From NCBI GenBank assembly GCA_964398215.1, contig CAYNNP010000179.1, forward strand, positions 1 to 13,847: 13,847 nucleotides of DNA, read 5' to 3'. This document shows positions 6,303 to 13,731 of the stretch, one piece after another. Numbering within the stretch: the stretch's first letter is position 1; every line of letters starts with the position of its first letter. Both the position numbers and the translations under genes were made by a program. The notes below the pieces were generated by a model. That model was given only the letters and a program-made list of their open reading frames with translations. It ran no database searches and was not told the origin of the DNA. Source of the DNA: CAYNNP01 sp964398215 (GTDB taxonomy: Bacteria > Planctomycetota > Planctomycetia > Pirellulales > Pirellulaceae).

Positions 6303-8003
6303 ATGCCTGACGCACCTGACATGAGCGAAGAGTCAGCGATTGTTGGTTCACCGAATGGGCGACCTGAAGTTCCCGAGCCACCGTTTTGGAAGCAGTTCTT
6401 GGCTCCCTGTTTGTGGCTCATTGCTTTCGTTCCTTTGCTGGTCGTGCATTTCATCAATATGTGGCACCGTCCACAGTATCAATACTTTCCCTTTGTGATT
6501 GCGATGGTTGGGTATTTGATTTGGACGCGTGCGGAGAGGATTCCAGACAACCAGATCGGTCCTGTTCGTCGCAAACGTGCCTATGCATTGCTGGCGATCG
6601 CGTTTGCTATGTTCCTGCTTGGGACCGCGTTCTTTTCGCCCTGGTTTGTTGCTGTCGGTTTTGTGTTCGCGTTTGGTGGCACTCTGCTAATCGTGCGGGA
6701 ACAGTTTCATCTCTCCAATGCGTTTGGAATTTGGTTAGTTGCCTGTTTGTTGATTCCGCTACCTGGAGAGATTGACGTCAAGCTTTCGCAATTGCTTCAA
6801 CGATTGACAACAGTCGTCAGCGGCAATCTGCTCGATCTAGCTTGGGTGCCAAACATTGTGGAAGGCACGACGTTGATCTTGGCGACGAAGCGACTTGGGA
6901 TCGAGGAAGCTTGCAGTGGTATCGTTTCAATGATGGCGATCGTTGCAAGCTGCTTGATGCTTGCTGTGCTTTCAAATCGCGCTTTGGTTCATTCAATCAT
7001 TTTGGTTCTCAGCGGGATCGCGTGGGCAGCCGTGACGAATGTTCTGAGGATTGTAACTTTGGGAATCGCGTTCGAGAAAATCGGGATTGACCTATCCGAG
7101 GGCTGGCGGCATGACCTGCTTGGACTGGTGTTGTTTTCGATAGCCTTAGTGTTGGCGGTTAGCACGGATCGACTGCTTTGCTTTTTGTTGTCTCCTATTG
7201 AGTCAGATTTTGGCGAAGGATTCTCGAAGCTGATTGGCGCATGGGATTATGTTGTTGGGATATTGAATCCAACCGTAGAGTCCGTCGTGGAGACTCGGCC
7301 AACAGCGTCGGAGTTGCCACTGTCAATGGTGTCGAAACCGCTCCTGGGTTTGGCCGGCGCATTTTTAGTGCTTGGGTTAGCATCATCGGCCTATGGAGTG
7401 GTTCGTACTGCTGCGGGCGAGTCGCTTGCGTTTTCACCTAAATCAGATTCGATTGTGGGCAAGCTCGTGGAGGAATCGTTGCCAGAGAAGATCGGAGATT
7501 GGCGACGGGTGAGTTTCAAGGACTCCCATGCCAAGCGGTTGTTTGCGCAGGAATCAAAGGTTTGGATTTATGAAAACGGCGAGCAGCAGGCCACATTTGC
7601 CGTCGACTTTAGCTTTCCTGCTTGGCACGACCTGTGCGTTTGTTACAGCAAAATCGACTGGTCACAAAACGGAAAATCGATTCTTCGCAGATCCGACGAG
7701 CCTGGCGGTGATTTTCTTGCATCAGAATTTTACCAGGGCAACGCTGCCGAAGCGGAACTGCTTTATTGCTTGGTAGAAAACAACGGCGCGCCCTACGCGC
7801 CGCCGGATGCTCTGACTTGGGCGGGCGAGGCAAAGCGAAGGCTGCAGCCAGACAAGACGCTTTACCAAATTCAATTGTGGGTGACTGAAAGGGGAGACCT
7901 TAGCGAATTCGAGAGGAAAGAGGCCGAAGAATTGTTCTTGGAGTGCCGCCGCAATGCGATGAAAACCATCCTGGAACCGACAACCAAGGAAGGAGATAAA
8001 TAA
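6303..8003 (+). CDS. Exosortase with C-terminal EpsI-like domain (planctomycete, XrtU-like)
   Basis: Exosortases are multipass membrane cysteine transpeptidases that process proteins with PEP-CTERM-like sorting tails. In this 566-residue protein the triad is visible: Cys204 in EEACSGI, Arg249 in NVLRIV, and His270 in EGWRHDLLG. About eight hydrophobic segments span roughly 32-293, and another at 346-367 leads to a C-terminal domain of about 200 residues. That domain matches the exosortase-associated EpsI type: LPEKIGDWR (393-401), then His442, Cys447 and Trp453 spaced as in the usual HSPExCxPxxGW motif, though the intervening residues differ. It may belong to the family called exosortase U in planctomycetes; I could not verify that. 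The ATG has only a weak ribosome site; Met7 is an alternative start. The stop overlaps the next gene's ATG (TAATG), indicating coupling. No substrate gene with a sorting tail is in the window. Confidence 0.9.
   Translation: MPDAPDMSEESAIVGSPNGRPEVPEPPFWKQFLAPCLWLIAFVPLLVVHFINMWHRPQYQYFPFVIAMVGYLIWTRAERIPDNQIGPVRRKRAYALLAIAFAMFLLGTAFFSPWFVAVGFVFAFGGTLLIVREQFHLSNAFGIWLVACLLIPLPGEIDVKLSQLLQRLTTVVSGNLLDLAWVPNIVEGTTLILATKRLGIEEACSGIVSMMAIVASCLMLAVLSNRALVHSIILVLSGIAWAAVTNVLRIVTLGIAFEKIGIDLSEGWRHDLLGLVLFSIALVLAVSTDRLLCFLLSPIESDFGEGFSKLIGAWDYVVGILNPTVESVVETRPTASELPLSMVSKPLLGLAGAFLVLGLASSAYGVVRTAAGESLAFSPKSDSIVGKLVEESLPEKIGDWRRVSFKDSHAKRLFAQESKVWIYENGEQQATFAVDFSFPAWHDLCVCYSKIDWSQNGKSILRRSDEPGGDFLASEFYQGNAAEAELLYCLVENNGAPYAPPDALTWAGEAKRRLQPDKTLYQIQLWVTERGDLSEFERKEAEELFLECRRNAMKTILEPTTKEGDK
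7990..7995 (+). promoter_or_regulatory. Shine-Dalgarno for the TPR gene inside the exosortase 3' end
   Basis: AAGGAG lies seven bases before the ATG at 8003 and within the last codons of the exosortase. It supports the overlapping TAATG start. Confidence 0.85.
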
Positions 8004-9592
8004 TGCGTTTCCTGTACGCGATTTTTGATGGGATTCGATACGCATTTGCGAGGTTCGGATTTCTAGGTCGACTTGCTCGTGTCGCCCTCCCGATCGAATT
8101 TGTTGGTGGCTGGTTTGCAAGCCGTCGATACCGCGAGTTCCTGTATGGGATTCCGGCGCTGCTGACTCTGTTTTCATTGTTAGGGTTTGCGGTCTTCTCG
8201 TATTTCTTCAGTGAGCCCAAGGAATTGGCCTACTACACGCAGCAAGCTAATGCGGCACGTGCGAATGGGGCGGACGAGGTTGCAAATTTGTATCTGCGAA
8301 AAGCAGCTAGCGCGCAAGCTGGAAGCCCACGAGACCGGCTAGGCCAAGCTTATCTGCTGTTAGAGGCGAATCAAAATCCGCAGGCAATGGATATCCTTCA
8401 AGAGCTCGCGCCGTCCGATGGCGGGGGATATGTGCCGGCAAGACTTTTGGTGGTGGACCGATTGGGCAAACAACTTTCCGCAGTGTTAAAAGATGAAAAA
8501 CCCGACCAAGAGCAGATGCAGGCGGGACTTCAAATCGTTTTGAAAATTAAAAAGCAATGCGAACTCATTCTCGAGCAAGAACCAACCAACGAAGTTGCAC
8601 TTGAAAAGTTGATCGATATCAGCATGCGAATGAGAAGCGGAGAGCAAGCCTTGACCTACGCCGAGGCGCTAAGCGAGCAACGTCCCCAAATCAATATTTT
8701 GGTTGCACAGCTCTTTCAAGCCAGCGGCCGGGTCGATGAGGCGAAAACGGCAGCATCGCGCGCCATTAATGCGCTGGAGCCGATGCTGGAGAAAGAGGAT
8801 TTGAACCCGCAGCAGAGGAAGAATTTGCGGATCAACCTTGCCTCTGTCTATTCGATTCACGCCGAGCATGAGAAAGCGGTCAATGTGCTGTTAGAAAACC
8901 GCGAGCTGCCCAATGATCCACAGTTGCGGCAAGCCATGGGCGGAGTCTTCTTTTCTTGGTCAGATTCGATTCCAGCCAGCTTTGATGTGAATGCCGAGAC
9001 CAGCGAAGAACGCCTGACGCAAAAGCTAGATCTTTTGGGCAAAGCCTTGAAGCTAGTGCCTAACAACCCTCAAGTTCTGAACCGGATTGCTGCGATTGCA
9101 AGCACGAAAGGTGAAGCTGGACAAAGGGCTCGTAGCGGGATGAAGAAAATCTTGGCATCGGGAAATGCATCGGCCGTGGTCCATTTCGTGCTGGGCGTCG
9201 GTGCGGTCATGGATGGCGACCTTGATGCGTCACTCAAACACATGGAACTGGCGAATCGGGCTAGCCCCAGTACTCCTGTGACACTCAATAATCTGGCTTT
9301 TTTAATGGCCCAGCGCGAGTCGCCAGATTTGCCAAAAGCTTTGAAGCTAATCAATCAAGCCATCCAGCTACGCCCTGAAGTTGCGGAGTTCTATGACACT
9401 CGTGGTGGTATCTACCTGGCGCAGAAAGAATGGAGCAAAGCAGTCACGGATTTCCAAAAGGCGCTCCAAGGAAAAGCCGGTGACGAGCAGACGCTGCACA
9501 CGCTCTTGGCCCAAGCCTATACGGAACTTGGAATGTCAGAACTGGCGGATATTCACACCGAAAAATCGGCTGACCTGAAAGCGAAGAAGTAG
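8003..9592 (+). CDS. Membrane-anchored TPR protein coupled to exosortase
   Basis: A 529-residue protein with an N-terminal basic, amphipathic stretch, one membrane segment (about 46-69) and a long helical-repeat region. The basic residues before the segment (ASRRYREF) place the N-terminus in the cytoplasm and the repeats on the outer side. TPR-like units are clearest at about 75-135 and 390-515 (for example YDTRGGIYLAQKEWSKAVTDFQKAL, read in pieces at 464-488); the centre is more diverged. TPR domains bind proteins. The one-base overlap with the exosortase gene and a strong Shine-Dalgarno suggest the two are made together, perhaps so that the TPR part recruits or organises substrates, as TPR proteins do in some PEP-CTERM loci. 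That role is inference. A possible terminator follows the stop. Confidence 0.85.
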   Translation: MRFLYAIFDGIRYAFARFGFLGRLARVALPIEFVGGWFASRRYREFLYGIPALLTLFSLLGFAVFSYFFSEPKELAYYTQQANAARANGADEVANLYLRKAASAQAGSPRDRLGQAYLLLEANQNPQAMDILQELAPSDGGGYVPARLLVVDRLGKQLSAVLKDEKPDQEQMQAGLQIVLKIKKQCELILEQEPTNEVALEKLIDISMRMRSGEQALTYAEALSEQRPQINILVAQLFQASGRVDEAKTAASRAINALEPMLEKEDLNPQQRKNLRINLASVYSIHAEHEKAVNVLLENRELPNDPQLRQAMGGVFFSWSDSIPASFDVNAETSEERLTQKLDLLGKALKLVPNNPQVLNRIAAIASTKGEAGQRARSGMKKILASGNASAVVHFVLGVGAVMDGDLDASLKHMELANRASPSTPVTLNNLAFLMAQRESPDLPKALKLINQAIQLRPEVAEFYDTRGGIYLAQKEWSKAVTDFQKALQGKAGDEQTLHTLLAQAYTELGMSELADIHTEKSADLKAKK

Positions 9593-9599
9593 TTTCTGT

Positions 9600-9620
9600 G
9601 GGCCGTCAACGGCCTTGTTT
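9600..9620 (+). terminator. Possible terminator after the exosortase/TPR genes
   Basis: GGCCG-TCAA-CGGCC (9601-9614) is a short perfect GC-rich stem with a tetraloop, followed by the T-rich TTGTTT. It starts eight bases after the TPR stop. The T-run is weak, so efficiency is doubtful. Confidence 0.45.
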
Positions 9621-9639
9621 GCGTAGCATATTTTTGTGA

Positions 9640-9661
9640 GCCGCTGGCGCTAGGCGATAGC
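9640..9661. repeat. Left flank of the scaffold gap (repeat-like)
   Basis: A GC-rich stretch whose last 14 bases, CGCTAGGCGATAGC (9648-9661), recur exactly at 9762-9775 on the far side of the N gap. This points to an unresolved repeat or to overlapping contig ends. Confidence 0.6.
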
Positions 9662-9761
9662 NNNNNNNNNNNNNNNNNNNNNNNNNNNNNNNNNNNNNNN
9701 NNNNNNNNNNNNNNNNNNNNNNNNNNNNNNNNNNNNNNNNNNNNNNNNNNNNNNNNNNNNN
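9662..9761. other. Assembly gap of exactly 100 N
   Basis: One hundred consecutive N, a conventional scaffold placeholder, so the true size is unknown. It lies in the convergent region between the TPR gene and scpB and does not interrupt a recognisable gene. Confidence 0.98.
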
Positions 9762-9775
9762 CGCTAGGCGATAGC
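9762..9775. repeat. Right flank of the scaffold gap, same 14 bases as the left flank
   Basis: An exact copy of 9648-9661. It is followed by GC-rich non-coding sequence including GGCGGGCTGG and TGGCGCCAGCCA. No gene is visible from here to the scpB stop. Confidence 0.6.
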
Positions 9776-9850
9776 CCCGGTTATTGGCGGGCTGGTTGTG
9801 CTCGAAACTGGCGCCAGCCATGGGCCTCGAAGGGTTGCGTTATCACAAGG

Positions 9851-9875
9851 CCCACGGCTAGCACCTCGGCTCAGT
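9851..9875. repeat. GCTAGC-containing GC-rich motif, possible dispersed repeat
   Basis: Contains ACGGCTAGCACCTCGGCT, which resembles the gap-flanking sequence and the palindrome at 11650-11666 in its GGCTAG/AGCCG core. A dispersed intergenic repeat family is suspected; copies elsewhere in the genome cannot be checked here. Confidence 0.35.
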
Positions 9876-9902
9876 AAATCAACAAGCCATGCACAGGATT
9901 CG

Positions 9903-10625
9903 CTACTCGACGACTGACTCTTCGACCTGCGGCAGTTCGTCGAGTGCTTCCAAGCCGAACAGATTCAAAAATCGCTCGGTTGGATAATAGCGTGGGACTT
10001 TGCGGCCGCCTTCTGCGGGTTTCTCCCTTCTCATCTCCAGCAGTTGACGACGAACAAGCTGATTGAGTACCGCACCGCTCTCGCGGCCTCGTTGATCTTG
10101 GACTAGTCCCGACGTGATGCCGGGCTGATAAGCGACCAATGCCAACACTTCAATCGCAGCTTGGCTCAAACGCGCTTCGCGGACTTTGCCAAGGAACGAT
10201 CGCCGAACACCCTCAACCGCGGGTGCGATCGTCATTCGGTAGCCGTTTTCGTCGCTGACGATCCGAAGCGCCTGTTCATGCTCTTTGTAAGAAGCGTTCA
10301 ACTGATCGATAATCTCGATGACTTCGTCTGGCGATACGTCCCGCATCAAAGAAGCCAAACGCTGTTCCGATACTGAACGGCTTTCCGGATGGCCAACAAA
10401 CAGCGCCGCTTCAACGATCGATTCAGGAGTCGCAACGGCATTGTCAGGTTCAGCAGGGGCAACTTCCGACTCGTCGTCGTCCGCGTCCAGTTTTTCTTCG
10501 GCCGATTCTTCCTCGTCAACTGCAAACGTTTCAGGATCGTGCTCGGCTGCGGCACGTGCGTACGCCGCCCCCAAATCCTCTAGCGAAAGCTCTTCTTCAT
10601 CCTCGTATTGTTCTTCGTCAGTCAT
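9903..10625 (-). CDS. scpB: SMC-Scp complex subunit ScpB with acidic N-terminal tail
   Basis: ScpB, with ScpA and Smc, forms the bacterial condensin complex that loads on and organises the chromosome. The 240-residue protein has the two winged-helix units of the family: about 68-145 (VEAALFVGHPESRSVSEQRL; NGYRMTIAPAVEGVRRSF) and 150-230 (ARLSQAAIEVLALVAYQPGI, then QRGRESGAVLNQLVRRQLLE, then FLNLFGLEALDELP). These match the usual LSqaALEvLAiIAY, RG and FGL-LP landmarks. Residues 1-65 are an acidic low-complexity tail (about 28 Asp/Glu in the first 70 residues) absent from typical ScpB. The ATG lies 11 bases after the SDR stop with no good Shine-Dalgarno, suggesting translation coupled to the SDR gene. 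scpA is not in the window. Confidence 0.93.
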   Translation of the reverse strand: MTDEEQYEDEEELSLEDLGAAYARAAAEHDPETFAVDEEESAEEKLDADDDESEVAPAEPDNAVATPESIVEAALFVGHPESRSVSEQRLASLMRDVSPDEVIEIIDQLNASYKEHEQALRIVSDENGYRMTIAPAVEGVRRSFLGKVREARLSQAAIEVLALVAYQPGITSGLVQDQRGRESGAVLNQLVRRQLLEMRREKPAEGGRKVPRYYPTERFLNLFGLEALDELPQVEESVVE

Positions 10626-10636
10626 GGCTCAAGCGA

Positions 10637-11371
10637 TTAAACCCATTCTTGTTTCGTGGGTTTGATCACGATCTCCGGAACATGGGCGCGAGGCGGCAGG
10701 GAACAAATGGAAACCAAAACCGAAGCAATGTCCTCAGGCTGCAAAATGGATTCTTTGTGTTCCTGCGATACAGGATTGGGGCGATTGTCCAAAATCGGTG
10801 TGTTGACTTCGCCTGGATAAACGTTCGTGATCCGGACGCCTTCGTCGCGAACTTCGTTTGACACCGCAGTGCCCAACGCTGTCATCGCGAACTTGCTGGC
10901 ACAATAGGCAACACCGCCCAAGGTAATCGCACGCTTGCCGGCGACCGACGAAATATTGATCACCAATCCGTCCTGGCGACTACGCATTGCTGGCAGCACT
11001 TTGCACATGCATCGATAGGCTCCCGAAGCGTTGATCTGCAACACTCGCTCCCAGTCCTCGGGGGCCATCTCGCTCATGGTCCGTTTCTGTATGTTGATGC
11101 CCGCGCAATTCACCAAAATATCAACATCACCGACGTTGTCTTGGACGTCAGCGAAAAACGCATCGATACTTTCTGGAGCGGCAACATCGATCACGTGTGT
11201 TCGTACTGGATGCGCGCCCGAACAAGACTCAGCCAGCGCTACGAGTGGTTCCAAGCGTCTGCCACCGACAGTGACTTTGCAGCCAGCTTCGGCAAGACCA
11301 CGAGCGATACCCGCGCCAATTCCTGTCCCGCCCCCTGTGATCGCAACAACCTTGCCAGCTAGTTGACTCAA
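10637..11371 (-). CDS. Short-chain dehydrogenase/reductase, probably NADP(H)-dependent (TTG start)
   Basis: A classical SDR of 244 residues with a Rossmann fold. The cofactor motif is TGGGTGIG (12-19), the structural motif NCAG (88-91), the active-site Asn is probably Asn114, and the catalytic residues are Ser142 (NISSVAG), Tyr156 and Lys160 (YCASK). Two arginines after the second strand (GGRR, 36-39) instead of an acidic residue favour NADP(H). PGEVNTPI (186-193) is the usual segment after strand 6. The substrate is unknown; such proteins are often mis-named FabG. The start is TTG (11369-11371): GGGAG sits seven bases upstream, and no in-frame ATG or GTG occurs before the upstream stop. It is the first gene of a two-gene unit with scpB. 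Confidence 0.9.
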   Translation of the reverse strand: MSQLAGKVVAITGGGTGIGAGIARGLAEAGCKVTVGGRRLEPLVALAESCSGAHPVRTHVIDVAAPESIDAFFADVQDNVGDVDILVNCAGINIQKRTMSEMAPEDWERVLQINASGAYRCMCKVLPAMRSRQDGLVINISSVAGKRAITLGGVAYCASKFAMTALGTAVSNEVRDEGVRITNVYPGEVNTPILDNRPNPVSQEHKESILQPEDIASVLVSICSLPPRAHVPEIVIKPTKQEWV

Positions 11372-11378
11372 TGAAAAA

Positions 11379-11383
11379 CTCCC
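11379..11383 (-). promoter_or_regulatory. Shine-Dalgarno deciding the SDR TTG start
   Basis: Minus-strand GGGAG is seven bases before the TTG at 11369-11371. With no competing start upstream, it supports this rare start codon. Confidence 0.7.
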
Positions 11384-11822
11384 AGAAGTGGCATGAACGC
11401 AAATGTATGAATCGAATCAACTCCTGAGTCTAGCAGCCGCCAGCGATACGTTGCTACCCAGGAAAATACGATCGATCGAAAGCCGTAGCGGAAGTCGACT
11501 TTCGGCAAACCGCGTAACGTCGCTTTGCAGAAATTGAACCTGCGATGACGCGCTACCACGATCTACCCCTAGTTAAGCGAATAGGAATTGTGTCGGCCTT
11601 CGAGGCTGTGATTTTTTTTGGAAATGCCTTTGCTGGTGAGCGACAAGGCATTAGCCGTCGGCTAATTTGCGCAGAAATCGAACGCCACAAAAACGGCGGC
11701 TATCGCCGTGCCGCTCACAAAACAAAAAACTCACAGGCTTTGACGCGATGGGCCGAAGTGCCAAACGGTCAACTTCAGATGGACTACAATCCGCAGTGCT
11801 TGACTCGTATCACCAATTGGAG
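11384..11822. other. Divergent intergenic region, no gene supported
   Basis: About 440 bases lie between the divergent SDR/scpB unit and the esterase-SMP-30 gene. An open frame at 11545-11826 (plus, 93 codons) shows no domain, no signal and no ribosome site, and is taken as chance. In-frame codons upstream of 11823 that would extend the esterase are basic and low-quality, and would bury its signal peptide. A small palindrome lies at 11650-11666. Promoters are expected here but none was clear. Confidence 0.55.
11650..11666. repeat. Palindrome ATTAGCC-GTC-GGCTAAT
   Basis: A perfect 7-bp inverted repeat with a 3-base loop (8-bp arms around one base if read as DNA). Its AGCCG/CGGCT core recalls the GC-rich motifs at 9640-9661 and 9851-9875. 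It may be a dispersed intergenic repeat or a protein-binding site. Confidence 0.45.
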
Positions 11823-13592
11823 ATGACACCTGTGCCCCAAATGTACTTGTTCCGTTCACTCAGCGCCGCGATCGTTCTCTTACTGATCGCGTTTTTTCCC
11901 GTCAGCAGTTTGCAAGCCCAAGAAAGCTATCCGGCCCATCCAGACGCGAAGCGAAAAGACGGCGTCCCGAAAGGTGAAGTGACTGCGCATCGATTCACAT
12001 CCAGCAAGATTTTTCCTGGCACCGAACGTGACTATTTCATCTACGTTCCCTCGCAGTACTCGGCGGACAAACCCGCAGCGCTGATGGTTTTTCAAGATGG
12101 CCGCAACTACGTTCGCGAACAGGGTGGATGGCAGGTGCCGGTGGTTTTTGACAACTTGATCGCCCAAGGAGAGATGCCGGTGACGATTGCACTTTGTATC
12201 AATCCAGGAGTGGTTCCCGGTGGCGCGGACGCACAATCGCGATTCAATCGAAGCTTGGAGTACGATGCGATGAGCGATCGGTACGCAAGCTTCTTGGTCG
12301 ATGAAATGATTCCAGAGCTGAAAAAGAACTACTCGATTACCGATGATCCGAATCTCCGCGCGATAGGTGGCAGCAGCAGTGGGGCGATTTGCGCATTCAA
12401 TGTTGCGTGGCGACGTCCAGATCAGTTTCGGCGTGTGTTCAGTACGGTGGGAACATTTGTTGGATTGCGCGGTGGGAACGAATTTCCAATCCTGATCCGA
12501 AAGACTGAACCAAAACCGCTGCGTGTGTTTTTGCAAGACGGGAAAAATGATTTGAATATCTACGGCGGTAGTTGGTGGAATGCGAATTTGACGATGCTGA
12601 ACGCCCTGCAATGGGCTGGCTACGCGGTAAAAAACGAATGGGGTGAAGGCGGCCACAATGGCAAGCATGGAACCGCAATTTTTCCGGACGCGATGCGTTG
12701 GCTTTGGAGCGATTTTGACAAACCGATCACGACCAATACTGCTGAACACCCAGAGATAAAGAATCGTCTGCAACAAAATGAAGACTGGCAGTTAGTCAGC
12801 AGCGGCCACAAGTACACCGAAGGTCCTGCTCTTGCTCCCGATGGCAGCGTTCACTTTGTTGATGCTCCGAAGGGTGAAATATGGAAAGTCAACCAGGATG
12901 GACAGTCGGCTACAAAGTACTTGGACATGCCGGGCGTCAGCGCGTTGATGTTTGACAAAGATGGCAATCTGTACTGCGCTCGCAACAAGGCGAAGAAGTT
13001 AACCAAGGTTGCCAAAGATGGAACGAAAACAGATTTGATGTCCGGTGTTTCCTGCAACGACTTGGTAGTCTTGGAGCATGGAATCTACTTTAGCGGACCG
13101 CAAGAGAGTTGCGTTTGGTATTTGCCACATGGCGGCGAACTAACGAAGGCTGCCGAGGGCATTGAACTTCCGAATGGTTGTATTTGCACTCCTGACAAAC
13201 GCTTTTTGTTGGTTGTGAACGCGGCAGGTCGCTATGTGTGGAGCTATCGGATTGAGAAAGATGGCGCATTGAAATTTGGCCAGCCTTATTCGTACGTTCA
13301 TCAACCCAAGGATGAGATGAAAACCGGTGCGGACGGCATGGCGATGACAGCCGATGGCCAATTGCTTTTGGCGACCAAGCTGGGTGTGCAGATTTTTGAT
13401 CAGCCTGGCCGAGCGCATTTGATTTTGACCAGACCAAAACGTACAGGGCGTTTGTCGAACTGCGTGTTCGCAGGCAAAGACATGAAGACTCTGTACGTTA
13501 CCAGCGGCAACAACGTTTACCGCCGTAAAACCAAGATGCAGGGCATCGTTCCATGGCAACCGCCGGTCACGCCACCAAAACCAAGGCTTTGA
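11823..13592 (+). CDS. Secreted esterase / SMP-30-gluconolactonase fusion
   Basis: A 589-residue two-domain exported enzyme. Residues 7-33 (MYLFRSLSAAIVLL then LIAFFPVSSLQAQ) form a signal peptide. Residues about 48-300 are a Fes/esterase-D-type alpha/beta-hydrolase: GGSSSG (182-187) with nucleophile Ser185, an acid in the QDGKND region (238-243), and His278 in GEGGHNGKHG. Residues about 320-575 are an SMP-30/gluconolactonase beta-propeller with the expected metal ligands: Glu333 (YTEGPA), Asn451 (ELPNGC) and Asp504 (ADGMAM). The first domain would cut esters and the second lactones; the real substrate is unknown, though polysaccharide breakdown fits the two secreted hydrolases in the window. 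Numbering is from the ATG at 11823; GGAG abuts it too closely, and the ATG at 11841 (Met7) is an equally possible start that directly opens the signal peptide. Confidence 0.88.
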   Translation: MTPVPQMYLFRSLSAAIVLLLIAFFPVSSLQAQESYPAHPDAKRKDGVPKGEVTAHRFTSSKIFPGTERDYFIYVPSQYSADKPAALMVFQDGRNYVREQGGWQVPVVFDNLIAQGEMPVTIALCINPGVVPGGADAQSRFNRSLEYDAMSDRYASFLVDEMIPELKKNYSITDDPNLRAIGGSSSGAICAFNVAWRRPDQFRRVFSTVGTFVGLRGGNEFPILIRKTEPKPLRVFLQDGKNDLNIYGGSWWNANLTMLNALQWAGYAVKNEWGEGGHNGKHGTAIFPDAMRWLWSDFDKPITTNTAEHPEIKNRLQQNEDWQLVSSGHKYTEGPALAPDGSVHFVDAPKGEIWKVNQDGQSATKYLDMPGVSALMFDKDGNLYCARNKAKKLTKVAKDGTKTDLMSGVSCNDLVVLEHGIYFSGPQESCVWYLPHGGELTKAAEGIELPNGCICTPDKRFLLVVNAAGRYVWSYRIEKDGALKFGQPYSYVHQPKDEMKTGADGMAMTADGQLLLATKLGVQIFDQPGRAHLILTRPKRTGRLSNCVFAGKDMKTLYVTSGNNVYRRKTKMQGIVPWQPPVTPPKPRL

Positions 13593-13664
13593 GCCAAGTG
13601 GCGAGCTTGATCTCTAGGGACTGAAAAGCTTCCGCTTCCGGGTACAAGCAGACTCTGATGATGC

Positions 13665-13698
13665 AAAAAAAAATGCCCTGCTTCTGTTGAAGCAGGGC
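13665..13698 (-). terminator. Strong intrinsic terminator for a leftward transcript
   Basis: GCCCTGCTTC/GAAGCAGGGC is a perfect 10-bp stem with a TGTT loop on the plus strand (13675-13698). Nine consecutive A precede it (13665-13673), which read as a T-run after the hairpin on the minus strand. It therefore ends transcription coming from the right. For the esterase gene on its left it has the wrong polarity. Confidence 0.85.
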
Positions 13699-13703
13699 GG
13701 CCA

Positions 13704-13731
13704 TTCGTCTAATGGGGCATAATCAGACGAA
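13704..13731 (-). other. Second hairpin immediately upstream of the terminator
   Basis: TTCGTCT/AGACGAA is a perfect 7-bp inverted repeat with a 14-base loop. On the minus strand it directly precedes the terminator, so a leftward transcript would end in two consecutive stem-loops, as small RNAs or 3' untranslated regions often do. Confidence 0.5.

Noticed and set aside
9606..9821. Minus-strand frame crossing the N gap
   Set aside because: It depends on translating unknown bases and shows no recognisable protein on either side.
11667..11822. 52-residue upstream extension of the esterase-SMP-30 protein
   Set aside because: It is basic and low-complexity, and would place a clear signal peptide internally. 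A start at 11823 or 11841 fits an exported enzyme.
11545..11826. Plus-strand frame of 93 codons before the esterase gene
   Set aside because: It has no Shine-Dalgarno, no domain and no signal peptide, and it contains the palindromic intergenic motif.
11880..12776. Minus-strand frame of 298 codons
   Set aside because: It is antisense to the esterase domain, which has its nucleophile elbow and signal peptide on the plus strand. The antisense protein has no recognisable features.
13593..13698. Hairpin at 13675-13698 as the terminator of the esterase gene
   Set aside because: The A-run lies before the stem and no T-run follows on the plus strand, so its polarity fits leftward transcription.
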